The notes: generated by a model not told the origin, from the letters alone. A DNA stretch of 64,000 bases from Streptomyces abikoensis (GCF_014648775.1 NZ_BMRT01000001.1:248001-312000), one strand, 5' to 3'. Shown: positions 52,837 through 62,088, counted from the stretch's first letter. Program-made: numbers and translations.

Positions 52837-53970
52837 TCAGCGCGCGGGCGGCGTGGGCGTCCCCGGTGTCACATCGCCCCGCTCCGCCCCGGGGTCGGTG
52901 GAGTGGTGGCGGGCCGCGGCGTGGCCCGCGCCGCGGCCGGTCGCGTGGGAGGTGATCAGTCCGTCGCGGACCCGGACGGCGATCTCGGTGAGATCGTCGG
53001 CCGAGGGGTGGCCGAGGGCTGCCGGGACCGTGCCGGTGTCGTCGAACACGACGCGTGCCCGGGGCAGCCGGTCGGCCGTGAACACCCGGCGCAGACAGCC
53101 GACGAGGTCCACGATCCGGAGCCGGGCGAGTCGGCCGATCTCGGCGGGGTCGCTCGTGACGACGACGATCGTCACCTCGTCGTCCCGCCGCGCCGAGCGC
53201 ATCGCGTCCTCGGCCGCGGACAGGCGCCCCACGCCCAGCACGACGACCACCCCGTCGTCACCGAGGTCGACCGGCCCGCCGGTGATCTCGTCGCGCAGAC
53301 CGCCCGGCGGCACCCACGGGGCCTCGGTCGAGCGCGCCGGAGCGACGTAGGGCAGATGCGGCGGCTCCGGGGCGTCGCCGAGGGCGATACCGGCGAGGTG
53401 CTCGGCCGCGCGCGCCAGGTCGAAGGGGTCGCCGACGCCGGGGGCGTTCTCCGCGAGGCCGGCCGCGCCGTGGAGCAGCGTCAGGGCCAGCCCGGCGGGC
53501 CGCACGGTCCCGGCGCGCAGGGCGGAACGCGGCTCGAGTGCCAGCGCGAGCAACAGTGCCTCGAACCGGACGAGTTCCGCGAGCGCGGCCCGCGCCGGCT
53601 CGGTGCCCAGCACTCCGGACAGCGAGCGCAACTGCAGATGGCCGCTTCCCGGGGTGTCACCGAGGAAGGGCAGCCTTTCCAGCCATACCCGGGCGAACGA
53701 GCCGAGCGCCTGTCCGACGGAGTCGGGGGATTCGGCCGGAGGCTCGGCGGCGTCCCGCGCCCGTTCGGCGGCGTCGACCAGTACCGCGAGGTAGAGCGCG
53801 CGCTTGCCGGTGAAGTTGGAGTAGACCGCCCCCCTGGTCAGCTCGGCCCGCTCGGCGATCCGGTCGATCTTGGCCTCGACGTAGCCGAACTCGGCGAACT
53901 CCTGCCGGGCCGCGACCAGCACCGCCGCACGGGTCCGCTCCTGCTGCTGTGCGCGGGTCAGTCTCGCCAT
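52837..53970 (-). CDS. TetR-family regulator with a long C-terminal extension
   Basis: 377 residues. The first 60 form a standard TetR DNA-binding domain (TRAAVLVAARQEFAEFGY, RIAERAELTRGAVYSNFTGK), followed by a ligand domain to about 200. The remaining ~170 residues are unusual for the family: an alpha/beta-like region with VDLGDDGVVVVLGVG, EVTIVVVTSDPAEIG and LPRARVVFDDTG, then a low-complexity tail. The ATG at 53970 follows GAAGGGGGCAACACG. It diverges from the ABC exporter genes over an interval containing a 30-bp dyad, so it is probably their repressor and a sensor of the exported product. Confidence 0.85.
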   Translation of the reverse strand: MARLTRAQQQERTRAAVLVAARQEFAEFGYVEAKIDRIAERAELTRGAVYSNFTGKRALYLAVLVDAAERARDAAEPPAESPDSVGQALGSFARVWLERLPFLGDTPGSGHLQLRSLSGVLGTEPARAALAELVRFEALLLALALEPRSALRAGTVRPAGLALTLLHGAAGLAENAPGVGDPFDLARAAEHLAGIALGDAPEPPHLPYVAPARSTEAPWVPPGGLRDEITGGPVDLGDDGVVVVLGVGRLSAAEDAMRSARRDDEVTIVVVTSDPAEIGRLARLRIVDLVGCLRRVFTADRLPRARVVFDDTGTVPAALGHPSADDLTEIAVRVRDGLITSHATGRGAGHAAARHHSTDPGAERGDVTPGTPTPPAR

Positions 53971-54003
53971 CGTGTTGCCCCCTTCGGCTCCTGGTGTGCC
54001 ATG

Positions 54004-54033
54004 ATACAAGCAGCATCCGGATGATGCCGGTAT
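54004..54033. promoter_or_regulatory. Dyad operator between TetR and the ABC exporter
   Basis: ATAC-N6-CATCCGGATG-N6-GTAT: a perfect 10-bp central palindrome with matching 4-bp outer arms, 30 bp in all, centred 48 bases from the TetR start and 44 from the exporter start. Size and position suit a TetR dimer blocking both promoters. Confidence 0.65.
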
Positions 54034-54062
54034 CTGGAATACGCGAACATCGGAGTTGGGCC

Positions 54063-55025
54063 GTGGGTGACAACGGGTTCGGGTTCGAGGTCGAGGGGCT
54101 GATCAAGTCATTCGGCCGGACGGCGGCCGTCGACGGAGTGAGCCTCTCCGCTCCTCGCGGGCACGTACTGGGACTGCTGGGGCCCAACGGCGCCGGCAAG
54201 ACGACCGTCGTCCGTGTGCTGGCGACCCTGCTGCGCCCCGACGCGGGAGAGGTGCGCGTCGCCGGAATCGACGCCCGGCGGGATCCCGCCCAGGTCCGTC
54301 GGCGCATCGCGTTGTCGGGGCAGCACACCAGCGTCGACGAGGAACTGTCCGGGCGGGCCAACCTGGTCATGATCGGCCGGCTCCTCGACCTCAGGCGCGG
54401 CGACGCCCGCCGACGGGCCGGTGAACTGCTGTCCCGCTTCGGTCTCGAGGACGCGGCCGACCGATCCGTCGCCACCTACTCGGGCGGCATGCGCCGCCGC
54501 CTCGACCTCGCCGCCGGCCTGGTCGGCCGGCCCGAGGTCGTGTTCCTCGACGAGCCGTCGACCGGACTGGACCCGGGCAAACGCGACGAGTTGTGGCAGA
54601 TGATCCGAGGGCTCAGCGAGGACGGCGTCACGGTCCTGCTCACGACCCAGTACCTCGAAGAGGCCGACGCCCTCGCCGACGGCATCACCGTCATCGACCA
54701 AGGGCGGGTGATCGCGTCCGGCACGCCCACCGACCTCAAGCGCCGGATCGGCGGGCACACGGTCGTCCTCCGCCCGGCCGACGCCGCCGACCTCGACCCC
54801 GCCGCCGACGTCATCGCCCGGGTCGCGGGCCGGGAGCCCGACCGCTCACGCCGTCACGAACTCGTCGTGCCGGTCGCGGGCGACGCCGAGTTCTTCGAGA
54901 TGACCGCTCGGCTCCGGGACCTCGGCATCGAGGTCGGCGAGATCGCCTTCCGCCTGCCCAGCCTCGACGAGGTCTTCCTGTCCCTGACCGGAGCCCCCAC
55001 CGCCGACGCCAAGGACGCAGCATGA
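54063..55025 (+). CDS. ABC exporter ATPase, DrrA-like
   Basis: 320 residues from a GTG (54063) after CGGAGTTGGGCC. Walker A GPNGAGKTTVV, signature YSGGMRRRLDLAAGLVG, Walker B VVFLDEPSTGLDP and the switch-type TTQYLEEAD are intact; the C-terminal DrrA extension ends RLPSLDEVFLSLTGAP. With the next gene it makes a daunorubicin-resistance-type exporter. At the edge of the peptide cluster it is the likely export and self-protection system. Confidence 0.92.
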   Translation: MGDNGFGFEVEGLIKSFGRTAAVDGVSLSAPRGHVLGLLGPNGAGKTTVVRVLATLLRPDAGEVRVAGIDARRDPAQVRRRIALSGQHTSVDEELSGRANLVMIGRLLDLRRGDARRRAGELLSRFGLEDAADRSVATYSGGMRRRLDLAAGLVGRPEVVFLDEPSTGLDPGKRDELWQMIRGLSEDGVTVLLTTQYLEEADALADGITVIDQGRVIASGTPTDLKRRIGGHTVVLRPADAADLDPAADVIARVAGREPDRSRRHELVVPVAGDAEFFEMTARLRDLGIEVGEIAFRLPSLDEVFLSLTGAPTADAKDAA

Positions 55026-55819
55026 CCACCGCCCTCACCGGCACCGACCGGCCCCGACGTCTCGCCACCCTCCGGCACAGCGCGGTGCTCGCCCAGCGCA
55101 GCCTCCTCAAGACCACCCGCAATCCGGGTCCGATCATGAACGGCGTGGTCACCCCCGCGCTGTTCATGGTGCTGTTCCTCTATCTGTTCGGCCGCCCGGT
55201 CGCCGGCTCCACCGGCGAATACCTGCAGTACCTGTTCCCCGGAATCCTCGTCATGGGCGCCGGCCTGGCCGGAATGATCTCCACCGGGTCGGCCATCAAC
55301 CTCGACCTGAAGAACGGCGTCACCGACCGGTTCCGCAGCCTCCCCATCAGCCGTACGGCACCGCTGCTCGGCTCCGTGACGGCCGACATCCTCCGCTATC
55401 TGATCGCCGTCGCGATCCTGTTCGTCATCGGCCTCTCCCTCGGATTCCGCGTCCACGGCAGCATCCCCGCCGCGCTGGGGGCGACCGGGCTCGCGATCCT
55501 GTTCGGGTTCTGCCTCAGCTGGGTCACCGTGTTCATCGGCGTCATCGTCAAGAGCGCCGAGGCCGTGCTGGCGTTCAGCTTCATCGCCTTCCTGCCGCTC
55601 CAGCTGGGCAGCAGCCTGGCCTCCCCGACCGACACCCTCCCCGGGTGGCTGGGGGCCTGGGCGGACATCAACCCCGTCACCCATGTCATGGACGCCTGCC
55701 GCGCCCTGCTGAACGGGACGCCGGACGGCGGAAGCATCGGCCGCACCCTGCTGTGGTCGGCCATCCTGTTCGTCGTCTTCTGCCCCCTCGCGGTCCGCGC
55801 CTACGGCCGCCAGGAATGA
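55022..55819 (+). CDS. ABC exporter permease, DrrB-like
   Basis: 265 residues, ABC-2 type membrane protein with six predicted helices, including VVTPALFMVLFLYLFG, GILVMGAGLAGMISTGSA, LIAVAILFVIGLSLGF, GLAILFGFCLSWVTVFIGVI and LLWSAILFVVFCPLAV. Conserved LPGWLGAWADINPVTHVMDA near the C-terminus is typical of DrrB. Start overlaps the ATPase stop (ATGA) and its stop overlaps the next gene, so all three are coupled. Confidence 0.92.
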   Translation: MTTALTGTDRPRRLATLRHSAVLAQRSLLKTTRNPGPIMNGVVTPALFMVLFLYLFGRPVAGSTGEYLQYLFPGILVMGAGLAGMISTGSAINLDLKNGVTDRFRSLPISRTAPLLGSVTADILRYLIAVAILFVIGLSLGFRVHGSIPAALGATGLAILFGFCLSWVTVFIGVIVKSAEAVLAFSFIAFLPLQLGSSLASPTDTLPGWLGAWADINPVTHVMDACRALLNGTPDGGSIGRTLLWSAILFVVFCPLAVRAYGRQE

Positions 55820-56505
55820 CGACGACAGCCGACGAACCTCCCACGCCCCGCACCGCACGCCTGGAAGGACCTCCCCCCATGACCTGGCCCGAAGCCCGCG
55901 CGACGGACACCGGCCTGCTCGTGCTGCACGCCCTGCGCTGCGCCGGCACCATCAGCCTCGCCCGGCTCCACGCGATCACGGGGCTCGACGCATCCGATGC
56001 CGAGTCCGAGCTGATCGATCTCGGGGCCGACGGTCTGGTCACCCGCCTGCCCGGTGACATACCGGGGTGGAGCCTCACGGACGCCGGCCGCGCCGCGGAC
56101 GCCGAACGGATCACCCACGAACTGGAGTCGGCCCGGGCCCGCGAGCGTGTGACGGCGGCGTACGAGCGGTTCCTCGTCCTCAACCCCGAGCTGCTCGACC
56201 TCTGCACGGCCTGGCAGCTCCGCCCCGTCGACGGCGTCGTGAGCGTCAACGACCACGGCGATCCCGACTACGACGCCCGGGTACTCGCCCGGTTCGCCGA
56301 CCTGGACCGACGCGCCACCGAGGTCTGCGCCGAACTGTCCGCCGCCCTGCCCCGGTTCGGCCGCTATCGCGTCCGCCTCACCGAGGCCCTCGAACGTGCC
56401 GCCGCCGGCCAGTTGGAGTACGTGGCCGACAGCACCGCGTCGTACCACATCGTATGGGCGGAGCTGCACGAAGACCTGCTGGCCACCCTGGGGTTGCGGC
56501 GATGA
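55816..56505 (+). CDS. Winged-helix-like hypothetical protein
   Basis: 229 residues if the ATGA-overlapping ATG is used; an ATG at 55879 (MTWPEARATD) is an alternative. Residues about 35-80 resemble a winged helix (LHALRCAGTISLARLHAITG, LIDLGADGLVTRLPGDI, WSLTDAGRAAD), followed by helical segments (ERVTAAYERFLVLNPELLDL). It overlaps the dikinase-like gene by ATGA, and such small proteins accompany truncated dikinase-like genes in actinobacteria. I cannot assign a reaction. Confidence 0.65.
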   Translation: MTTTADEPPTPRTARLEGPPPMTWPEARATDTGLLVLHALRCAGTISLARLHAITGLDASDAESELIDLGADGLVTRLPGDIPGWSLTDAGRAADAERITHELESARARERVTAAYERFLVLNPELLDLCTAWQLRPVDGVVSVNDHGDPDYDARVLARFADLDRRATEVCAELSAALPRFGRYRVRLTEALERAAAGQLEYVADSTASYHIVWAELHEDLLATLGLRR

Positions 56506-58127
56506 GGTGGATCCGCGCGCTCTCCGCCCGGGTCGAGGAGACGGCGGAGACCCTGGGTGGCAAGGCACTCGGCCTGGTCGTCCTGCATCGGCTCGGCCTG
56601 CCGGTGCCGGCCGGGTTCGCCATCACCACGGAATGCTGCCGCGCCTTCCTGCGGGACGGGCGCCTTCCCGAAGGGCTCGACGAGGAGCTCGTGACGGCCG
56701 TGGCCGACCTCGAACGCTCCACCGGACGTGCCTTCGGGGGACCGCACAGGCCGCTGGCGGTGTCCGTCCGCTCCGGGGCCAGCGTGTCCATGCCCGGCAT
56801 GATGAACACGATCCTCAACCTCGGCCTCACGGCCGAAGCCACCGAGGGCCTCGCCGCCGAGACCGACGACCGGCCGTTCGCGCTGAGCTCACGGCTGAGC
56901 TTCCTGACGAGCTTCGCCTCCGCGACCACGAACGCGGACGCCGCATCGGCCGCCCTCGCGGAGCGTCCCGGGCGGCAGGCCGAGAACGAGGAAGCGTCCC
57001 TGATCCAGTCGATCGAGGCGGTCGAGAACCTCGTTCTGCGACGAAGCGGCCGACCCGTCCCGGACGACGCCACCCACCAGCTCACACAGGCGGTCGAAGC
57101 CGTCTTCTCGTCCTGGGACGCACCACGCGCGCGCACCTATCGAGAGGTGAACGGCATCCCGCACGACCTGGGCACGGCCGTGATCGTCCAGCGGATGGTC
57201 TTCGGCAACCGCGACGGCCACAGCGGTACCGGAGTCGCGTTCAGCCGCGACCCCAACACCGGTGAGAACGTGCCGTTCGGCGAAGTCCTGTTCGGGCACC
57301 AGGGGGAAGAGGTCGTGTCCGGGAGATCGATGACCCGGCCCCTGCGCGAACTCGCCGAGCGGGAGCCGGACGTGTGGGCCGGGCTGCTCGACGCCCTGCG
57401 CCGGATCGAGGAGCACTACCGCGACGCCTGCTACGTCGAGTTCACCTTCCAGTCCGGTGAGCTGTGGCTCCTGCAGGTGCGGCCCGGCCGGTTCGTGGGG
57501 GGTGCCGCGGTCCGCGTGGCCACCGAACTCGTCGGCCAGCGGCTCATCGGACGGGAGGAAGCGCTGCTCAGAGTCTCACCGCTCCATCTCCGGCACGTGC
57601 GCACACCGCGCATCGCGTCCGCCGGGGAAGCCGACGTCCTCGCCCGGGGAATCGGCGCCTGCCCCGGTGTCGCCACCGGCAGAATCGCGACCACGGCGGA
57701 CGGCGCGGTACGCATGGCCCGAACCGATCCGGTCGTCCTGGTACGCCCGGAGACCTCACCGAACGACATGCACGGCCTCGCCGCCGCCACCGGAATCGTC
57801 ACCGCGCGCGGCGGGCCCGCCAGCCACGCCGCGGTCGTCGCCCGCGCCATGGGAAAACCCGCCGTCGTGGGTGTCGCCGGCCTCGTCGTCGACCACGACG
57901 GCGCTTCGGTGACGGCCGCAGGCCGCACCCTCCCGGAGGGCACGCTCATCACCATCGACGGCACCAGCGGCGACGTGGCCCTCGGCAGCCCCCGCGTCGT
58001 CACCGACGCCGCCGACGAACACGTCCACCGACTGCTCGCCTGGGCCGACGACGTCTCGGGCGACCACTCCGCCCGCGACGAGACCCAACGCCTCGAAGCG
58101 GCCCACAGGGCCCTGCGCGACCGCTGA
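56502..58127 (+). CDS. Truncated pyruvate-phosphate-dikinase-like protein
   Basis: 541 residues. The N-terminal ATP-grasp domain of PPDK is clear (GGKALGLVVLHRLGLPVPAG, SVRSGASVSMPGMMNTILNL, VAFSRDPNTGENVPFGE), followed by the phosphohistidine swivel domain (ASGEAD-like linker, then VTARGGPASHAAVVARAMGK with the catalytic His). The C-terminal PEP/pyruvate barrel of full PPDK (about 880 residues) is missing. Mycobacterial Rv1127c has a similar short form. Without the barrel it cannot complete the classical reaction alone, so it may use another substrate or partner. It is coupled to the upstream gene and thus to the exporter. Confidence 0.85.
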   Translation: MRWIRALSARVEETAETLGGKALGLVVLHRLGLPVPAGFAITTECCRAFLRDGRLPEGLDEELVTAVADLERSTGRAFGGPHRPLAVSVRSGASVSMPGMMNTILNLGLTAEATEGLAAETDDRPFALSSRLSFLTSFASATTNADAASAALAERPGRQAENEEASLIQSIEAVENLVLRRSGRPVPDDATHQLTQAVEAVFSSWDAPRARTYREVNGIPHDLGTAVIVQRMVFGNRDGHSGTGVAFSRDPNTGENVPFGEVLFGHQGEEVVSGRSMTRPLRELAEREPDVWAGLLDALRRIEEHYRDACYVEFTFQSGELWLLQVRPGRFVGGAAVRVATELVGQRLIGREEALLRVSPLHLRHVRTPRIASAGEADVLARGIGACPGVATGRIATTADGAVRMARTDPVVLVRPETSPNDMHGLAAATGIVTARGGPASHAAVVARAMGKPAVVGVAGLVVDHDGASVTAAGRTLPEGTLITIDGTSGDVALGSPRVVTDAADEHVHRLLAWADDVSGDHSARDETQRLEAAHRALRDR

Positions 58128-58156
58128 ACCGACCCCTTCCCGACAGGAGATCCACC

Positions 58157-58744
58157 ATGGCAACCCGGCATGTGTACCTGGTACGACACGGAGCGGCCGA
58201 CCCCTTCGGCACACTGACCGACGTCGGGGAGAGGCAGTCGGAGCTGGTCGGGAAGCGCCTGGCCGGCCTTCCGATCGACTCGGTCTGGCACTCGCCGCTG
58301 CCCAGGGCGGCGCACTCCGCGCGGATCGTGGGCGCCGCCCTCCCGGGCGCCGTCGTGCGGGAGGCGCCGGAGCTGGTCGATCACATCCCGCACGTACCGG
58401 TCGACGTGCCGCCGTCGTGGGCGGCGTTCTTCGACGGCTACGGCACCGAGGAAGCCGAGGACGCGCGCCGCCGTGCCGACGCCCTGACCGGCAGGTTCGC
58501 GTGCCCCGCCGAGACCGAGACGCATGAGGTCCTGGTCACCCACGCCTACCAGGTGGCCTGGCTGGTCCGAGACGCCCTGGACGCGCCGCCGGCGCGCTGG
58601 CTCGGCCTGAACTGCGGGAACGCGGCACTCACCGTGATCGAGTACCGCGACGGCACGGAACCGACGGTTCTGCTGTACAACGACATGGGCCACCTCCCGG
58701 CCGAGCTGCGGTGGACGGGGTTCGGAGCCGGCACCCGCCCGTGA
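58157..58744 (+). CDS. Histidine phosphatase (phosphoglycerate-mutase-like)
   Basis: 195 residues of the histidine phosphatase superfamily: the catalytic LVRHGAADPFG (His11), a helix with VWHSPLPRAAHSARI, Glu-bearing LVDHIPH, and the second catalytic His in HEVLVTHAYQVAW. ACAGGAGATCCACC precedes the ATG, 29 bases after the dikinase-like gene. It probably belongs with the two preceding genes: a phosphotransferase and a phosphatase side by side suggest a phosphorylated small molecule, but the substrate is unknown. Confidence 0.88.
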   Translation: MATRHVYLVRHGAADPFGTLTDVGERQSELVGKRLAGLPIDSVWHSPLPRAAHSARIVGAALPGAVVREAPELVDHIPHVPVDVPPSWAAFFDGYGTEEAEDARRRADALTGRFACPAETETHEVLVTHAYQVAWLVRDALDAPPARWLGLNCGNAALTVIEYRDGTEPTVLLYNDMGHLPAELRWTGFGAGTRP

Positions 58745-59075
58745 GCCACAGCGCCGCGTGCGAGCGTGCCCGGGCTGCTGCCCGGTCACCGGGAGATCCC
58801 CGGACCCTGCCGTGTTGATGCCCGCACCAGCCTTCGACGCACAGCGATTCGAGCCGGGCAATCTGCCCGTCGCGAGGATCGGGCACCGCTCCGGCGTCGT
58901 GTGGTGCCGCCCCGGTTGCGCTTGGCGTAGGAGCCGGTCCGCGTCACCTCGGCCCCCGCCGCCAGGGTCTTGGGGTCGCAGCGTCCGCCGGGCGGGGTGT
59001 TTTGCTCTGGCGGGCAGCCACGGCTGGTGGCGGACCCCGAACTCGGCCTGCCGGTCTGGGCCTGCGGGGGCATCG
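58745..59075. other. Stretch without a convincing gene
   Basis: About 330 bases after the phosphatase. Open frames on both strands are Arg- or Pro-rich and show no domain; no hairpin terminator was recognised. Likely degraded sequence leading into the flavoprotein remnant. Confidence 0.4.
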
Positions 59076-59335
59076 GGCCGCAAATGGGCGCTGGGCATCA
59101 GCGACACCCTCGCCCTGGGCCTGATGACCGAGGCCATCGGCCTCGGCCGGCCGATCACCGCCCTGCCGCACTGGAACACCGCCCAGGATCAGCACCCGGC
59201 CGTCCCCGGCAGCCTGGCCACCCTCCGCGCGGCGGGCGTCCACGTGCTCCTCGGCGACGGCGGCTTCACCCCCCACCCGCCCCGCAAGGGCGACCTCGAC
59301 GCCTACGGGTGGTGGGAGGGACAGCCTGATGCGTG
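59076..59335 (+). pseudogene. Flavoprotein (HFCD-type) C-terminal remnant
   Basis: A plus-strand segment reads KWALGISDTLALGLMTEAIG, RPITALPHWNTAQDQHPA and GVHVLLGDGGFTPHPP, the C-terminal half of phosphopantothenoylcysteine-decarboxylase-like flavoproteins common in Streptomyces. The N-terminal flavin-binding half is missing and the frame runs on past the normal end into the neighbouring convergent gene. A truncated relic. Confidence 0.7.
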
Positions 59336-59381
59336 CGGGAGTCTCGGCGCCGGGCGGCCCGTCGGTGACACGGGTCTGGAG

Positions 59382-60341
59382 TCAGCCGAGGAGGCGGACG
59401 GGCGCGCCTGCCAGGAACGCTTGGATGTCTTCGATGGCCTGGCCGTAGTACCTCTCGTAGTTGGCGCGGGTGACGTAGCCCAGGTGCGGAGTGGCCAGCA
59501 GGCGTGGCGCAGTGCGCATGGGGTGGTCTGCGGGCAGCGGTTCGGTGTCGAAGACATCGACCCCCGCGCCGGCTATGGTCCCGGCCCGCAGGGCGGACAG
59601 CAGGGCGTCCTGGTCGACGATGGCGGCCCGTGAAGTGTTGACCAGGTAGGCGGTCGGGCGCATCCGGGCGAGCTCGGCGGCGCCGACCAGGCCGCGGGTG
59701 CGGTCACTCAGGGCGAGGTGGACGGAGACGAAGTCGCTGCTCTCCAGTAGTTCTTCCTTCGTCGCCGCAAGCGCGGTGCCGGCCTCGTCCGTGCGTTCCT
59801 TGGTGAGGTTCTGGCTCCAGGCGATGACGTCCATACCGAAGGCCAGACCCACCTGGGCCACCCGGCTGCCGATCTTGCCCAGCCCCAGCAGGCCCAGGCG
59901 GCGGCCGTGCAGGTCCGCTCCGACCGTGGACTGCCACCGGCCGCCGTCCCGGAAGGCTTCGGCCTCGGGCACGATGCCCCGGGCCAGACCCAGCAGCAAT
60001 GCCCAGGTCAGCTCCACCGGCGGAGTCGGAGAACTGGCCGTACCGCACACCGTCACCCCCTGCGCCCTCGCCGCGGCGTAGTCGATGGCCGAATTGCGCA
60101 TCCCCGAGGCGACCAGCAGCCGCAGCCGCGGCAGGCGGGCGAGCAATGACGCGGGGAAGGGCACCCGCTCCCGCAAGGTGACCACAATGTCGAACTCCGC
60201 CAGGGCCGCGGCCAGTTCTCCCTCACTGCCGAAATGGTCGGGGAAGCTGACGACATCGACCTTCCCGGCCAGCGGCGACCAGTCGGCGATGGTGGTCGCT
60301 ACGGACTGGAAGTCATCAAGCACGGCGCAACGTAGTGTCAT
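59382..60341 (-). CDS. D-2-hydroxyacid dehydrogenase
   Basis: 319 residues, NAD-dependent D-isomer-specific 2-hydroxyacid dehydrogenase family. Rossmann motif LGLLGLGKIGSRVAQ, catalytic Arg in VNTSRAAIVDQDAL, Glu in DVFDTEPLPADHP and His in LATPHLGYVT are all present. The N-terminal substrate domain (FDIVVTLRERVPFP, RLRLLVASGMRNSAIDY) is intact. Resembles 3-phosphoglycerate-dehydrogenase-like or hydroxypyruvate/glyoxylate reductases of uncertain substrate. A single gene; no operon link to the peptide cluster. Confidence 0.9.
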   Translation of the reverse strand: MTLRCAVLDDFQSVATTIADWSPLAGKVDVVSFPDHFGSEGELAAALAEFDIVVTLRERVPFPASLLARLPRLRLLVASGMRNSAIDYAAARAQGVTVCGTASSPTPPVELTWALLLGLARGIVPEAEAFRDGGRWQSTVGADLHGRRLGLLGLGKIGSRVAQVGLAFGMDVIAWSQNLTKERTDEAGTALAATKEELLESSDFVSVHLALSDRTRGLVGAAELARMRPTAYLVNTSRAAIVDQDALLSALRAGTIAGAGVDVFDTEPLPADHPMRTAPRLLATPHLGYVTRANYERYYGQAIEDIQAFLAGAPVRLLG

Positions 60342-60528
60342 GACTGCTCTTCTCCATCGGTAGTGTCGGCTGCAGCCGGGTCACCCCGAGACCGGGGCCC
60401 GAGCCCATTCATCGGACAGGTCGACGCCGAAGCGTCGCATCATGGTCTCCTGGATCATTCCTCCGCCCAAGCGGCCGCCGCATCCGCTGAAGACGAGATC
60501 CTCACTTCGGGATACGAGACTCCGGGCT

Positions 60529-61167
60529 TCAGCATGGCGTCGGGTGCTGCGAGGGCCGGGCGCGTCGTCGCCGGCGGCGCCAGTAAGCAGTAGGTACGGG
60601 AACAGCGGTGAGCTCGTTCGCCGGAACCTGGGATGGCAAACAGGCTCTCACGGCCGCATGCCCTTCACCGGCCAGGGTGGGCAGCGCCGCCGTGATGGTC
60701 GCGTGCCGGCGGGCCACATCAGCGGGCGGCACACGGCGCGCTCGCAGCCGCTGGCGCTCAAGACACACCTCGAGCGGCTCCAGCAGAACGAGAACCATGG
60801 TCTCTACGCCGTGGGCGGCCGCGATCTCCCGTACGGCGGCGCGGCGCTCGGGCTGACAGTGCGTGCCGTCCACGACCACCAGCGTGCCGGCCGCCAGGTG
60901 CGCGTCCAGCTCCGCCCATGCCCTCGCCAGCGCCTGCTCGCCGACCGGCTCCACGCCCGTGTCACCTTCGGCTCGGCGCTGGTGGTCGTCGTACGAGACG
61001 ACGACCGCGCCCAGCTCGGCAGCGAGCTGGGCGGCCTTGGTGGACTTGCCGGAGCCGCTCGGGCCCATCACGATCAGGCACCGCCCCGGCCCGAACACAC
61101 GGCGTACGGCAGAGATGTCCTTCGTCAGCACCGCGTCGGATTTCCCGTCATGCCGGGCTTCTTCCAT
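60529..61167 (-). CDS. P-loop kinase (polynucleotide-kinase/zeta-like)
   Basis: 212 residues. Walker A is MGPSGSGKSTKAAQLA near residue 35; VVSYDDHQRR, LVVVDGTHCQPERRAAV and LLEPLEVCLERQRLRARRVP give the lid and base contacts of small AAA/PNK-type kinases. The N-terminal 25 residues lack homology and the ATG at 61167 has no ribosome site, so the true start may be the GTG or ATG nearer the P-loop. Similar proteins phosphorylate nucleic acid ends or nucleotides; the substrate here is unknown. Confidence 0.75.
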   Translation of the reverse strand: MEEARHDGKSDAVLTKDISAVRRVFGPGRCLIVMGPSGSGKSTKAAQLAAELGAVVVSYDDHQRRAEGDTGVEPVGEQALARAWAELDAHLAAGTLVVVDGTHCQPERRAAVREIAAAHGVETMVLVLLEPLEVCLERQRLRARRVPPADVARRHATITAALPTLAGEGHAAVRACLPSQVPANELTAVPVPTAYWRRRRRRARPSQHPTPC

Positions 61168-61272
61168 GCAGTGTCCGCGAGCGGAGCCGACTGATCTACG
61201 CCTACGAGCTCGGGAGTTCCGGGCTGGACCTCGATGCGCAGCAGCGTGAGGAGGGGCGAGGAATCCGGCGGA

Positions 61273-62088
61273 TCAAACAGCGGTGGTGGGGTGAAGGCCG
61301 GTGCCATGGTGGGCGCGCGCCTCGCGCAGGTAGGCCGTCAGGCGGTCGAGGGCGTGCGGAGAGCCGAGCAGCGTCGTGGCCAGGTGGCGGGCGACGACGG
61401 GTGAGTAGTGGAAGCCGTCGCGACAGGTGCCGGTGGCGAAGACCAGACCGGACAGGGAGCAGGTGCCGAGGAGGGGGAAGCAGTCCAGCGGGATGGGGCG
61501 GGTTCCCGACATGAGGTGCTGGATGCGGCTGAAGGCCAGGGTGTGGTCGATCTGCTCGCACGCCTCGCGCATGAGGGTGTGGGTGGAGCCGAGTTCGGGT
61601 CCGGTGATGGGGGTGGTGGTGACGGTGCGGGTCACGTGCAGGGATACGCCGGTGCCGTGGAGCATGGGGGGCACCGCACCGGGTGGCAGGACGCCGTCGG
61701 CCAGAGTGCCGCTGGTGGCGCCCGCGGCCAGGACGACGGTGCCGGAGGACAGGGTGCTGTCGTCCGCCAGCCGCACCCCGGTCACCGCCCCGGGGCCGAC
61801 CAGCAGTTCGCGTACGGTGCCCGGCACCATGCGCACGCCCAAGTTGAGGGCGGCCGCTTCCAGGGCGGCCAGCAGGGCACGGGCGTCGACATACCCCCTC
61901 GCGCTCCAGCCGCAGGATGAGCAGCGGGCGGGCCTGGCTACGGGGTGCCAGGCCTTCCACGTCCCGGGGTGCGGCGCCGCCGCCTCCCAGGCAGGACAGC
62001 CCCGGCGAATTGCAGGACCCCACACCAGCGAACACCCCACCAGGGCCAGGGAACTCAACGCCACCGCTACACCGCGCCCACGCATCAT
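61273..62088 (-). pseudogene. FAD-dependent oxidoreductase, frameshifted and truncated
   Basis: The C-terminal two-thirds of a DAO-type FAD oxidoreductase is readable: GYVDARALLAALEAAALNLG, GTVVLAAGATSGTL, RPIPLDCFPLLGTCSLSGLV and GTCRDGFHYSPVVARHLA. Upstream, matching text (VEGLAPRSQARPLLILRLER) is in another frame, implying a shift near 61900, and the N-terminal GxGxxG dinucleotide motif that should start the protein is gone. The remaining N-terminus is unrelated hydrophobic text. Probably non-functional; related to glycine/D-amino-acid oxidases. Confidence 0.7.

Noticed and set aside
56502..58127. Rifampin phosphotransferase
   Set aside because: It has ATP-grasp and swivel domains but lacks the ~300-residue antibiotic-binding middle domain; the ATP domain is PPDK-like.
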